A stretch of 15,479 bases of DNA from Ruminococcus flavefaciens (lineage in GTDB: Bacteria > Bacillota > Clostridia > Oscillospirales > Ruminococcaceae): positions 1 to 15,479 of the forward strand of contig CADBQF010000413.1 of NCBI GenBank assembly GCA_902796705.1, written 5' to 3'. Under the pieces are notes generated by a model. The model was not told the origin of the DNA. It did not search any database and was given only the letters and a program-made list of their open reading frames with translations. This document shows, in pieces, positions 1 through 10,200 of this stretch. The position numbers were made by a program, and so were the translations under genes. The first letter of the stretch is position 1; each line of letters opens with the position of its first letter.

Positions 1-1
1 C

Positions 2-79
2 ACAAAGTTCGAGGATCTCCCGGAGGACTTTGAATGTCCTCTCTGCGGAGTCGGCAAAGATATGTTCTCTGAAGCTTGA
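2..79 (+). CDS. Rubredoxin-domain protein, 3' end only
   Basis: The window opens inside a gene; only the last 25 codons and a TGA stop are visible. They read TKFEDLPEDFECPLCGVGKD and then MFSEA, which matches the second half of a rubredoxin fold: the F-x-D-L-P-x-D-F/W element followed by the second iron-binding pair CPLCG and the V-G-K-D-x-F closing strand. Rubredoxin holds one iron in four cysteines and carries single electrons to oxygen- or peroxide-reducing partners in anaerobes. The first CxxC pair lies outside the window, so I cannot tell a free rubredoxin from a C-terminal rubredoxin domain on a larger flavoprotein or rubrerythrin-like protein. The protein ends five residues after the last rubredoxin strand. 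A palindromic repeat half and then a terminator follow the stop codon. Confidence 0.85.
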   Translation, partial: TKFEDLPEDFECPLCGVGKDMFSEA

Positions 80-88
80 TGACATAGC

Positions 89-120
89 GGCTGTACATTT
101 TATTGGAGAAAACCTTTCTT
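89..120 (+). repeat. Half copy of the dispersed palindromic repeat
   Basis: The stretch from GGCTGT through TTTTATTGGAGAAAACCTTTC matches one arm of the long palindromes at 10811-10960 and 13511-13632. The mirror arm is missing: no AGAAAGGTTTTCTCC follows. It starts 10 nt after the rubredoxin stop codon. The radA copy also lies just after a stop codon and also begins with GGCTGT before TTTTATTG. This is probably a decayed or truncated copy. Confidence 0.6.
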
Positions 121-156
121 AACACAGAAATGGAAAAACAAGACCGAATAAACAAA

Positions 157-195
157 CAGATCCCGGATACATTTGTATCGGGATCTGCTTTTTTA
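157..195. terminator. Intrinsic terminator, probably bidirectional
   Basis: CAGATCCC (157-164) and GATAC (166-170) pair with GTATC (175-179) and GGGATCTG (180-187), with one bulged G and a 4-nt ATTT loop. A CTTTTTT run follows on the plus strand, so it can end the rubredoxin transcript. Read on the minus strand, the hairpin is followed by TTTGTTTATT, so it may also end the three-gene operon that arrives from the right. Confidence 0.85.
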
Positions 196-234
196 TCCTC
201 AAAAGCCATAGCTATGAGCAGAAAAGGAAAACCT

Positions 235-254
235 CCTATGTGGACAGGTTCTTA
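235..254 (+). repeat. Left 20-bp boundary repeat of the accessory cassette
   Basis: CCTATGTGGACAGGTTCTTA is the exact reverse complement of 10742-10761 and matches 10795-10812 directly. It lies 19 bp from the stop codon of the last operon gene. The three operon genes therefore sit between perfect inverted 20-bp repeats about 10.5 kb apart. Confidence 0.85.
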
Positions 255-273
255 ACAATTTTATCATCACGTT

Positions 274-2094
274 CTATTTTTTAACACCGTGCATCGCAAG
301 AGCGAGTTTCATTTCAATATCCTTTACGTCATACGCCTTTGGGAATCTTTTACTCAGAATATTCTCAATATCTGCATTATTCTTATCAATAAAAATAAAT
401 AATCTTTTCTTTGCCCGTGATGCTGCCACATAAAAATCGCAGTTGCCCTCGGAAAAAGAACCATTATTTATATCAATGATGATAACATCTTCTGCTTCCA
501 AGCCTTTGAATGTCGGGCAGGTATACAGTGGAGTTTTCCGGTTGTTCGATTTATAATAATGTGTTCTGCCGTCAGCCTCAGTTATCATATTCTCCTTAAC
601 AGCACTGTGATCAAGAGAATCACTGCACGATATGATAACACGATCAGAGCAGCTATCCTTTGATAGTTCTTCGATCGTCCTGTCAAGTCTTTTTTTCAGT
701 TCGTCCCTGCCTGAACAGAAGATGAAACTGGACGTATCGCCGTTCCATGCTCTTTTATTCATTATTGGAGCAGAAGGGAGAAGAGAGTATGCTGTTGCAG
801 CTATATTTTTTGTGTTCCGGCAGTTCTTGTAAAGAGTAAGCTTTGAATCAACATTATTCAGATAAACAGGAAGTTCTTTTGTATTAACGCACTGATTCTC
901 GTCATAGAAAATAAAGAATGATGTGTCTTCACGGCCGTATTTCCCGGCTCCGTAATCAGAAAGAAGTTCTAAGATCTCAGATCTGATATTAGTCTCGTTA
1001 TCATTTCTTCTTCCAAAATCCTGTCCCTCATCAACTATAATATGCTTATACTTGAATACACCGTCGAGTATCTCATTTTCCAGTACGTCTTTAAGATCAA
1101 AGTAGCTCAGCTTATCAAAAGTTGTTCTGCATTTCTGACAGCCAAGAGAATCAAGTGTATAAAAATCAACATTTTTCAGCTTAGAGCCGTTTTTCCGGAT
1201 CAGATCATCACAGAGATTACGGTTATAGCAAAGGAACAGTACACTGTCACCACTTTCGTCAAGCAGGCTTGCACGATGCACGGCAACGAGAGTTTTTCCT
1301 GTACCGCCTCCTCCGCTTATTGCAGCAGTCCTCTGATGAGCAAGAAAGTTGATCACGACATACTGCTCTTCAAGCAATTCCAGATATGTATCCTCGAAAT
1401 CCTTTTTCACATTAACTATCGTCTTGAACGTAGGACAGAGAACTTTCCTGAAGAACAGCATAGCATCAGAATATGAAAGATTATGTTTATATCCCGGACC
1501 GTCTTCTATTATTTCTTCTTCAAACTTGCAAACGAGGTGGACCTTGTCCATTCTCCTCATCAAAGCAGAGACCTGTCTTTCAGTTTCAGCAGGATCATAC
1601 ATAGCCTCCTTTGTCATAATGATCTCTTTAGTGATATTCGCCCCGAAGTTTGCTTCAGTGATCTCGTCTTTACGATATTTCGGAAGCCAGACAGCTACCA
1701 GAAATTTACACGAGTTGATGATATGCCTTAAATCGGGATAAAGTTCCCTGAACTTATTGAAAAGATTATGCTGTCCGCTGAATGCCTGATCAAACGGATC
1801 ATGCATATCGCACCATTTCTCGGTTCCTCCGCTTCGGTCAAGATACTGCCATTGTCTTCCGTCTAAACGCATCGTTCTGTTTTTACACTCGATAAACAGG
1901 CAGCCATAATTAGGATTGAACACAAGAAAATCGATCTCATTTTCGTTCAGTCCCTTATCCGGGATCATATTGACGATCCTGTATGAATGAAATACATAAT
2001 AATCATTCGGAAGTTTTGAAAGTGCATCGAACATTTCCTTTTCCTTACTTGACGGATCAAAATATCCGCCCTCAGAAGGTATCATTTTTGCCAT
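274..2094 (-). CDS. NERD nuclease-domain / UvrD-like superfamily 1 helicase
   Basis: The 606-aa protein joins two modules. Residues ~15-120 form a NERD domain, a PD-(D/E)xK-type nuclease fold; E20, D55 and E69-C-K71 (in EIDFLVF and LFIECKN) look like the catalytic set. Residues ~240-575 form an SF1 UvrD/Rep-like motor: Walker A GGGGTGKT (261-268), Walker B IIVDEGQDF (352-360), motif III FFIFYDENQ (393-401), motif IV arginine R426 in KNCRNT, motif V TFKGLEAEDVIII (528-540) and motif VI YVAASRAKKRLFI (555-567). NERD-helicase fusions are known, and some lie in anti-phage loci. The ATG is 2 nt after the previous stop codon, with GGAGG 13 nt upstream inside the preceding gene, so it is probably translationally coupled. 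It is last in the operon and is the likely DNA-degrading component (inference). Confidence 0.88.
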   Translation of the reverse strand: MAKMIPSEGGYFDPSSKEKEMFDALSKLPNDYYVFHSYRIVNMIPDKGLNENEIDFLVFNPNYGCLFIECKNRTMRLDGRQWQYLDRSGGTEKWCDMHDPFDQAFSGQHNLFNKFRELYPDLRHIINSCKFLVAVWLPKYRKDEITEANFGANITKEIIMTKEAMYDPAETERQVSALMRRMDKVHLVCKFEEEIIEDGPGYKHNLSYSDAMLFFRKVLCPTFKTIVNVKKDFEDTYLELLEEQYVVINFLAHQRTAAISGGGGTGKTLVAVHRASLLDESGDSVLFLCYNRNLCDDLIRKNGSKLKNVDFYTLDSLGCQKCRTTFDKLSYFDLKDVLENEILDGVFKYKHIIVDEGQDFGRRNDNETNIRSEILELLSDYGAGKYGREDTSFFIFYDENQCVNTKELPVYLNNVDSKLTLYKNCRNTKNIAATAYSLLPSAPIMNKRAWNGDTSSFIFCSGRDELKKRLDRTIEELSKDSCSDRVIISCSDSLDHSAVKENMITEADGRTHYYKSNNRKTPLYTCPTFKGLEAEDVIIIDINNGSFSEGNCDFYVAASRAKKRLFIFIDKNNADIENILSKRFPKAYDVKDIEMKLALAMHGVKK

Positions 2095-2096
2095 AG

Positions 2097-5000
2097 TTAT
2101 TTATTGACCTCCGCAGTAAACGCAACATAATCAAATGAATCAGTCAGCAGATAACACTTAAAAGTATTCTGACTGTTGACCAGTTTTTCGTATGATCCTC
2201 TGTTTTCGATCGTAAACAGCAGTATATTCTTATCTTTCCACGCAAAATCAGCGTTTTCAGTACAGCTCTCATCATCTGCCGAGAGATTGTATGCAAATCC
2301 GCTTGGCATTGGTGCTTTACACCGCTCAAGTTCATCAAAGAGAGCTTTTAATTCATTCAGCGATGCTTCATCGTCAATAAGTCCGGCATGGAATATGATA
2401 TCAGGATCAACATTTGAAAAATCAAATGACGGTTCAGACAGTCTGTAATGCAGATTATTATCCTGTATCAGATGTATTATCCTTTCAAGGGCTTTCTTTG
2501 CAAGTCCACGCTTGATGTGATTATGAAGCCTTTGATTTTTGTATGTTCTCAGGCAGTTATAACAGGACGTATCCTCTGCACAGCAATCCTGTGATACCTT
2601 TTTCAGAGCATTAGTCAGCACTTCCATAAGCGAATCATCAGATTTAAGCCGCTTAACGTGACCTGCACCGCCTGATACAGTATCAAACAATATGAGATCA
2701 TAAGGCTTTGCAGGATTAACACGATAGATCAGTCCGCTTATATCATTTCGCTCTATATCATAAGTCATACTTATACCCTCAAGTATTGCAAACAAGACTG
2801 ATACAGCAGTATCCTGATCATTCATTTCGGGGGTATTATTAAAACCTATCTGTATTATATCAGTCCTGTATGAATGTCCGAGGTGAATGAGATTCAGCTT
2901 TTCGCTGCAAGCCGTGCATCTTTTCCCCCGGTACTCAGAATGTTCCATAATTTTTGAGGGCAGCATATGCTTCTTGTCAAGAACAGTATAACCACACGAA
3001 GGGCAGAAGAAGAATCTATTCTCGTTCAGTACAAGCATCTCCTCATTCTGATGCTCTGTTACTTCAACTACACTGTTAAGCTCACTGGAGCCTGACAGCG
3101 AATCTCCGATATAGTGTATATCTCCGACATACGTCTTAAAAGGCTTCATTCTTTTCGTATCCTTGTTTTTTCTATCGGCAACGAATCCGAAAATGGGCGT
3201 GATAAAGCTCTTTACCTTTCTTGAAGATGTGTCCAGGGAAGTCTTGCAGTATTTGCATATGCACCCAGGAACGAACTTGTTTTTGTCAGGACTTGTGTTG
3301 ACGGTATGGCATTTACCACACTCACAGTAGTAGGTGGTCGGAAGAGAATAGCCGTTATGCGGAAGGAAAATATACCGGGAGGTATATTTCTTCTCGTCCA
3401 CGATGACCTCTGAACCCGGAGCATATTCAGAAATAGCTACAGAGAGATCTCTGGAGAGGTTGTAATCATCGCTCATATCCTGCTTGGCATAGTCGTAGAT
3501 ATAAAGCTCGACATTATCCACCGGGAAGCCATATCCGGGGATCACGTTGTACTTTGTAAAATATGTTATCAGCGAATTGCGTGTATTAAGGCGTTCCAGT
3601 GCTTGATCGTAGTTCTTGCAGAGAGCCCACTGATGCTGTTGAGACGCAAACTCACGAGCGTCCTTGTAAAGAGTGATGAGGTTTTTCATTCCGTCACGCA
3701 TGGACAACAGTGCATTCTCGGACTGGCTGAGTGAATCTATCCACTTGAAATCGCCGTATTTTTCCTTCAGGTCAGGCGTTCGGAGGACATATTCGTCTAT
3801 GATATTTCCCAGAAAAGCCGGACGGCTTCTTAAATATGCAAGGAACTTTGCGGCTACGTCCTCATCGAGGAAATGTTCAACAGTATCAAAATCAGACTGA
3901 TATTCAGGCTCACGGAAATAAGCTGATAAAGCGGTAGCTGTTATGTGACGCATAATGATCTTGTCATTGTCAATAACAAAGTAAGGCGGCTTGACAAGCC
4001 CACGTATCATTTCCTGCGGTGCTGAGAAATAGGTGTAATCGTGAGATGTTGAGCTGCAAAAAGTGAGGATAAAGGCTGATGTTTCGGCACGTCTTCCGGC
4101 TCGTCCTGCACGCTGTGCGTAATTTGCCGGCGTCGGAGGAACATTCCGCATAAATACGGTATTCAGTCCTCCTAAGTCTATTCCCATTTCAAAGGTGGTC
4201 GAACAGCTTATAAAATTTGTCTTTCCCTGCTCACTTTTGAAATCGTCCTGTATCGCCTTAGCCTCATCAGCATTGATCTGTGCAGTATGCTCACGGCATA
4301 TCAGCCTTTCGACCGGTCTTGTCATATACTCGCTGCGGTAATAGTTGTTCTTGTATACAGGATCATTGTCAACATCACACTCAGCAAGCTCTCCGTCACA
4401 GTCTGCGGATGTGCATTGCGAGTTCACGTTGTAAAGGGTAAGCTTGCCGCATTTCCGGCATTTGAAAAATTTAAGCTGTTTGTAGCTGTAGATACTGTAA
4501 TCGGATGCTCGTATCAGATAGGTATTCGGGTAGTCCCGGTCAGTATTTGGCACAAGAACACCTTCGTTCTTTGCAAGCTCAAAAACTATTCTGAGAAAAT
4601 CCTTAGCTTTGTTTATGTCATATCCGAGCGTCTTCATCACATACTTAACGACATTGTTTGTGGCACTTTTTTTATCTGTATCATCTTCAACAGGCAAAAA
4701 TGACTTTACCGGATAATACATAGGCTTCGAGCCTTTTTTCTTTCTTGTCTCCTGCAAAGAAATATAGGTATTTCTCTGACGATAGCCTAAAAGTTCCTTT
4801 TTTTCCTCATAATTGTCAGTAGCCAATGCTTCATATTCAATTGAGGGAGCCATTCTGAAAACAGTAAACACCTGAGAGGTGATATCCCTGAACTGTGCAG
4901 CAGTAACATTGCCAAATCCCTTGCGTTTCAGAGCCGCTTCCAATTCCGAATCCTTAATGTAATGCCCACGTTCAAGATCAAGCTTGAATGCGAACAAACC

Positions 5001-7253
5001 TATACCCTCACCGCTGTTTCGGCCATCCACAAGGAGCAGCTCCCAGAGTGCAGCCGCTTTAGCGTGCTTTATAGCTTCTTCATCAGTATAGAACAGTTTT
5101 AACAAGTCATTCAGTTGAGATACAAGTGACAGATATGGGATCCTGTTGTGCCCGTTCTGCTTTAACAAGCTCCATATCATAGCCTTATTCAGGAATCTGT
5201 CATTGTTTGAGTTGAGAAATTTCGAGAAAAATGCAGCCTGCTGTCTTGAATCCGAAAAAGCAAGGAACTGCTTTCGCAGCTTTATAATTTTATCCTCCGT
5301 GCCGAACATAGCGAATTCGCTTGCCTTTTCTTTTTTCGTAGGATATTCCATTGAATCATAGAGTATCTGTGCAATAATTGACGTAGCTCTGTCCTTACCG
5401 ACGTGGAATCCCATTATGACACCGCCTGTATTGGATCTATGATCGCATACAGGGCATCGGTGGATATTATTTGTAATTATATCATCGTCATCAGCTTCAA
5501 ATTCGTTTTTTCCTTTGAACTTGTAGATCACAGTCCTGAAAGCATCAAAATGCTCACAATCCGATTTGGATACAGCCGAGTTTGCCTTGCGAAGATATCC
5601 GCATTTTGTGCATATATAGTATTTTTCAAAACTTGGATCACTGTCAAGATCTCTTATTTCCTCTTCAGTAAGGCATTCGGAAACAAGGTAGTATTCAAGC
5701 CGCTTTGCCTTGTCAGCATAGGATTCATCGATATCTATCTCGTCATCTATGCAGAGGATATTATTTTCGGTTATTCCCATAATGTAAGGGACTTTGCAGT
5801 TCTGACATATTCCAATTTTGAAAGCTTTGAATCCTTTTATCTGATTAACAACTGTTAGTGACAGATCTTTGTTCTGACCTATCGTTACAAAAGCACCGTC
5901 GGGAGCTTTCATAAACATATGATACTTTATGTCATAGAGCTTTACCGAATATTTGGAATCATCAGACTTCGCCTTTGATATAAGCTCTACAAGTGCTGTA
6001 AGGGAATACACATCAAATCCAGGCATATTTCTCATTACATCAATAAATGCTCCAACATTCTTCGTAAGGTGAAACAGCATTTTTACATTCGCATCACGGA
6101 TCAGCAGCTCATACAGATTTGCTTCTATGCTAAGACTGTCGCTGTACTGTCGATACTTTTCATATATCTGTCTGAAAGCCGTCAGCTCATCCGCTGATCT
6201 CAGCAGACCGGTATAGTCCTCCGGAGATATGGAATATTCCTCCGGAGTTGTATTGTTATGCCGGATCCCGAAAATGATATCATCTGCTTCAAAGTGAACA
6301 GATGTAAGCTTAGATGCAAAATCTATGATCTGCGGAAGATCCTCCCTGCCTCTTCCAAGTGTAGCACTTGTAAGGACAAACTGCGGTATCCTGTTGGCAG
6401 TGCCCTGCAATCTCCGCAGGAGCAGGGCTATCTCTATTCCGAGGGCACCTCTGTAAATGTGTGCTTCATCAAGGACAATGAATTTCAGATTTTTAAGTCC
6501 TTCTGCTGAAATAAGGCTGCTGTCAGATGGCCTGATAAGCAGGTACTCCAGCATTGAATAGTTGGTGAAAAGTATCTGAGGTGGTTCGGCACGCATTTTC
6601 TCACGGGTAAGAACTTCGTTTACCGCTGGCTCACCGTATTTCTGGCGGTATTGACCGAGCAGCCTTTTGCCCTCTTTAGACTGTTCGTCCTCCGGAGTTC
6701 TGCCGGTGTAGAATCCGAATTTCAGTTCCGGACAGTTCTGCAATAAGCCTCTGAGTCTGTCTATCTGGTCATATACAAGAGCATTCAGCGGGAAAAGGAA
6801 TATAGCCCGAACTCCGGGCTCTCTGCTGCCGGAATTATACTCTCTGATAAGTTCATTGATTATGGGAAACATAAAACACTCTGTTTTTCCGGAACCTGTA
6901 CCGGTAGTAACAACTATATTATGTCCGTTGTGCAGTCTGTCGAAAGCCTTTATCTGATGAGCATAGCATGGTCTGTTAAAATCGAGATAGTCGTCCTTTT
7001 CAGGATCATTTCCACCTATATTACTGAAACCATTCTCAAAAGTTCCTTCGGAAATAAGTTCATTCAGTGTTTTAGACGGCTCAAATGGAAGCGTCGATGC
7101 AAGATACGGCCCTTTGTATAGTTTTGATTCAAGCTCATCCAGTCGCTGAGAATATAAATTTTTATATGTATTGTCCCTGATGTCAAAAGTTGATCTGAGA
7201 TAACGTGAAAACTTATTTTTTATAAAATTTGTTTGTTCGATCAGATTCTTCAA
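2097..7253 (-). CDS. Large DEAH helicase with DUF1998/MZB domain, DruE-like
   Basis: This 1718-aa protein is a superfamily 2 helicase. RecA-1 has a Q-motif-like PCYAHQ (95-100), Walker A TGTGSGKT (117-124), LDEAH (261-265) and TSATLG (295-300). An insert of about 360 residues carries CxxC pairs near 483-486, 548-551 and 600-603. RecA-2 begins near FSDSRQQAAFF (666-676), with motif V TTFEMGIDLGG (1019-1029) and motif VI QRAGRAGRR (1047-1055); another Cys cluster sits near 931-952. The C-terminal part has CxxC pairs near 1309 and 1416 and a DUF1998/MZB signature, SGGAGHVKRL, then CCAEDTSCYNCL near 1553-1566. MZB binds zinc in the MrfA/YprA repair helicase, and helicase plus DUF1998 in one large chain is the hallmark of DruE of Druantia defence. 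YprA/MrfA proteins are much shorter (~750 aa), so DruE-like is the closer match. Translation starts at TTG within TTGA, overlapping the upstream stop codon. Confidence 0.85.
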   Translation of the reverse strand: MKNLIEQTNFIKNKFSRYLRSTFDIRDNTYKNLYSQRLDELESKLYKGPYLASTLPFEPSKTLNELISEGTFENGFSNIGGNDPEKDDYLDFNRPCYAHQIKAFDRLHNGHNIVVTTGTGSGKTECFMFPIINELIREYNSGSREPGVRAIFLFPLNALVYDQIDRLRGLLQNCPELKFGFYTGRTPEDEQSKEGKRLLGQYRQKYGEPAVNEVLTREKMRAEPPQILFTNYSMLEYLLIRPSDSSLISAEGLKNLKFIVLDEAHIYRGALGIEIALLLRRLQGTANRIPQFVLTSATLGRGREDLPQIIDFASKLTSVHFEADDIIFGIRHNNTTPEEYSISPEDYTGLLRSADELTAFRQIYEKYRQYSDSLSIEANLYELLIRDANVKMLFHLTKNVGAFIDVMRNMPGFDVYSLTALVELISKAKSDDSKYSVKLYDIKYHMFMKAPDGAFVTIGQNKDLSLTVVNQIKGFKAFKIGICQNCKVPYIMGITENNILCIDDEIDIDESYADKAKRLEYYLVSECLTEEEIRDLDSDPSFEKYYICTKCGYLRKANSAVSKSDCEHFDAFRTVIYKFKGKNEFEADDDDIITNNIHRCPVCDHRSNTGGVIMGFHVGKDRATSIIAQILYDSMEYPTKKEKASEFAMFGTEDKIIKLRKQFLAFSDSRQQAAFFSKFLNSNNDRFLNKAMIWSLLKQNGHNRIPYLSLVSQLNDLLKLFYTDEEAIKHAKAAALWELLLVDGRNSGEGIGLFAFKLDLERGHYIKDSELEAALKRKGFGNVTAAQFRDITSQVFTVFRMAPSIEYEALATDNYEEKKELLGYRQRNTYISLQETRKKKGSKPMYYPVKSFLPVEDDTDKKSATNNVVKYVMKTLGYDINKAKDFLRIVFELAKNEGVLVPNTDRDYPNTYLIRASDYSIYSYKQLKFFKCRKCGKLTLYNVNSQCTSADCDGELAECDVDNDPVYKNNYYRSEYMTRPVERLICREHTAQINADEAKAIQDDFKSEQGKTNFISCSTTFEMGIDLGGLNTVFMRNVPPTPANYAQRAGRAGRRAETSAFILTFCSSTSHDYTYFSAPQEMIRGLVKPPYFVIDNDKIIMRHITATALSAYFREPEYQSDFDTVEHFLDEDVAAKFLAYLRSRPAFLGNIIDEYVLRTPDLKEKYGDFKWIDSLSQSENALLSMRDGMKNLITLYKDAREFASQQHQWALCKNYDQALERLNTRNSLITYFTKYNVIPGYGFPVDNVELYIYDYAKQDMSDDYNLSRDLSVAISEYAPGSEVIVDEKKYTSRYIFLPHNGYSLPTTYYCECGKCHTVNTSPDKNKFVPGCICKYCKTSLDTSSRKVKSFITPIFGFVADRKNKDTKRMKPFKTYVGDIHYIGDSLSGSSELNSVVEVTEHQNEEMLVLNENRFFFCPSCGYTVLDKKHMLPSKIMEHSEYRGKRCTACSEKLNLIHLGHSYRTDIIQIGFNNTPEMNDQDTAVSVLFAILEGISMTYDIERNDISGLIYRVNPAKPYDLILFDTVSGGAGHVKRLKSDDSLMEVLTNALKKVSQDCCAEDTSCYNCLRTYKNQRLHNHIKRGLAKKALERIIHLIQDNNLHYRLSEPSFDFSNVDPDIIFHAGLIDDEASLNELKALFDELERCKAPMPSGFAYNLSADDESCTENADFAWKDKNILLFTIENRGSYEKLVNSQNTFKCYLLTDSFDYVAFTAEVNK

Positions 7254-10200
7254 TTCGATTCCTCCATTTTATTGATAATGATGCTGGCAATGATCTTCCC
7301 GTTTTTATGACGCAGCCTTTTTAGCTTTCCGTCCCTTTGACAATAGATAGTCAGCTCATAACTTCGGGGATCGTTTTTAATGATCGACAGTACAAGATCA
7401 TCTTTAACAGGGCGGTTTGCCTTGTCAGATAAGTCGGCAATAAGATAGTGTTTTTTTCCTATAAGCTTGATTTTTTTGAAATATATCCTGAAGTTTGTGT
7501 TTTTTGATGAGCCGTCATCGAATATAAAAGAGGTTATCGCAGATCTCTTCCATAAAAGAGGGCTTAACGGCTTCGATTCAAAAAATGGTTCATCTGAATA
7601 TCCTGTATCTTCAGAATTTGCACTGTACAATAGCAGAGTATATGAAGTAACGGCATAATGTGAAATATCAAAGGAGATCACATCGCCGCTATGAGCTTCG
7701 GCAGAGAATAGCGAGTCAGAAAAGCCGGCAGATCTTATCTCGGCTCTTACAGCAGAAGCACCTTCAAAATTCAATTTGAATGTGATATTCTTATCATTGA
7801 CTCTGATATCCGGAGGAAAAGGATCAAGCCTTACAAATGCCTTTCTGAGGTGATATGCCGGAAAATAATAGAAAGGTTCATCTTGATACTGCTCAAACAG
7901 AGTATTCATCTTCTTCATATACAGAGTAATAATGAGTGCCCCTGTTTTTGAAGGCAGATCATCCGGAGATAGTGCAATAACATCACCTGACGATATGACT
8001 CTTTCAGTTACAAGCTCACCTGAACCTTTGACTGTAAATACAGCTTTTATTGAGCTTGTGCCGGTAAAATTGAATTCAAATATGTGCTTTTTTCGTTTTT
8101 CATCATAATAGAACCTGCTCTTATCAACCTTAACATATGGAATATAAGAGAATATTGCATATTTAGAGCGGTTCCCAAATTCAAAATAGACCTTGTCGTT
8201 TCTTTTACCGGTCACCTGTCTGAGATAGGAAAGATACAGCCTGTACAGAGTGTTACAGCCGTCCTCTTTATCCAAATTCAGGTATTGTTTTTTTACAGCA
8301 GCTTCCGGCTGACTGCAATATGCCCTCATATTGTACGGGCCACATATGTGCAGATATTTCACGCTTTCTGGAATTTCGTAAAATGGGATAGGCTTATCTA
8401 TATCATACCATTTCTCTCCGGTCGCACTATAGCTGATATTAGTCGGATAAATGACGAGTGAACCGTGACCAAGATTCTTTACAAAAGCATGGAGTTGTTT
8501 CCGGGGCGTTCCGTACTCAAATCTGAGCTGCTGTGTTTCCGCAAAGCTGCTTGACAGAACAAAGGTCACGGAATCATCATCCTTTTCAATGTATGTTTTT
8601 TTGAGTGCCGGATCAACGATAAAACTCATATCAGCACCGCTTATCAGCTTGCCGCTTTTTGAATTATATAAGCACAGATTGTGATAGCCGGCTTCAAGTC
8701 CGCTGATTTGCATTGTATATACGAGTTTATCACCGTATTCCTTTGAGTAAAGACTGATGCTGAAGGAAATACCAGTATCAGGATCAGAAACGACTTTCTG
8801 ACCATCGATCATTACGGCTATGTCATTTTTACCGCAGGATGCCGGAAATAATATTTTAACATCGCTGTATACGCTATAAATCTTATTCTCAATTGATATA
8901 AAACTGCTCCACGGAGAGGAATAGCCGATCATCTTTGAAGCTGCGACCTTGAAAAAGATGTAGGATTCATTGTCAAAATAGAATACATCACGGTCGTTGA
9001 GTTCTACAGAAGATATGACGTAATCGTTCTTTGTCATTATCTCATTTATATTGTCTCCATACTCGTTTCTATGCGATCTTTTGGTTATAACAAATGCCTC
9101 TCCGGAATAATTACTGCCGGGCTTTATTTCGTTTCCTCTGCCGTCAAAGAAAAGGTCTGTACGATAAAGACGCCTTTTTGAATCATATATCACAGTATCT
9201 CCGCTGACTATCTGATATCCAAGTTTATCCAGAGGAGATGACGCAACAGCAATAGCCTGACGTGCAATGATATAGCAGCTCATCGCATAATTGTCATCAT
9301 TATACGTTATAGCATTCGGATCATCTATAAGCTTATCAGCAATGACGCTGTCACCGTTATATACTATGATATGGACATCATTCGGATCATAGCAATCATC
9401 CAGACTGTGTTTACCGGTTATCAGGTGTACCGTATTATCCGACAGTTTCAGGACAGGACGGGAATCTGCTCTGCTGCTCTCATAGTGTACCCTTTCCTTT
9501 TTATCAGCATCAAAACTTTCGGTCCAGAATGTATAACCTTCGCTATAATATGGTTCAACAGCAAAAGAATCCTCCGGAAGTGAGAGATGAGAAATTATCA
9601 GCCTTATACAATGGGCAACTATAACAGAAAGCGAGTCAAGACCGTATCCGCTGTATATGCAGGACTGGGTGAATTTTGACATAAGGTAGCTTGTTCCCTT
9701 TATAGTATCAGAATTGGAGATCAGCTCCTTACGTCTGAGAGCAATGAAGCTTTCCGCAACCTTGTCAATAATCTGATCGTCTGTGATATCCTCATCATAC
9801 AGCAGCTTTTTCTTATATATATCGTAAGATAATTTGAAAAGGTCCTTGACTCTGTAATGAGGGACACAACACATCACAAGCGGAACGGCAATGTACGAAC
9901 GTTCATCAAAATACCCTGTATCTTTCCTGAGATCACCTATCGCACTGTACACTGCACTCTGAAGAACGCTTTTTGAACAATAGCTTTCGTATGGCATATA
10001 TTCCCGATACTTCCTGTCAATATAGGTGTGAAGATCACCGTCATAATCTTTCAGTGCAATATATGCCATTGCAGCGGCGATCACGGATTTCTGTCTATCT
10101 GTAATATTATTTTTGTTTATAAGGTATTCAAGATAGCAGAATGCCTTGCTGCAAAGCTCGATCTCGAAGTTCCTGTCATCATACAGCGAGATAAGCTCTG

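Noticed and set aside
208..217. Short palindrome CATAGCTATG near the left cassette end
   Set aside because: A 10-bp palindrome is expected by chance, and it has no partner at the right end.
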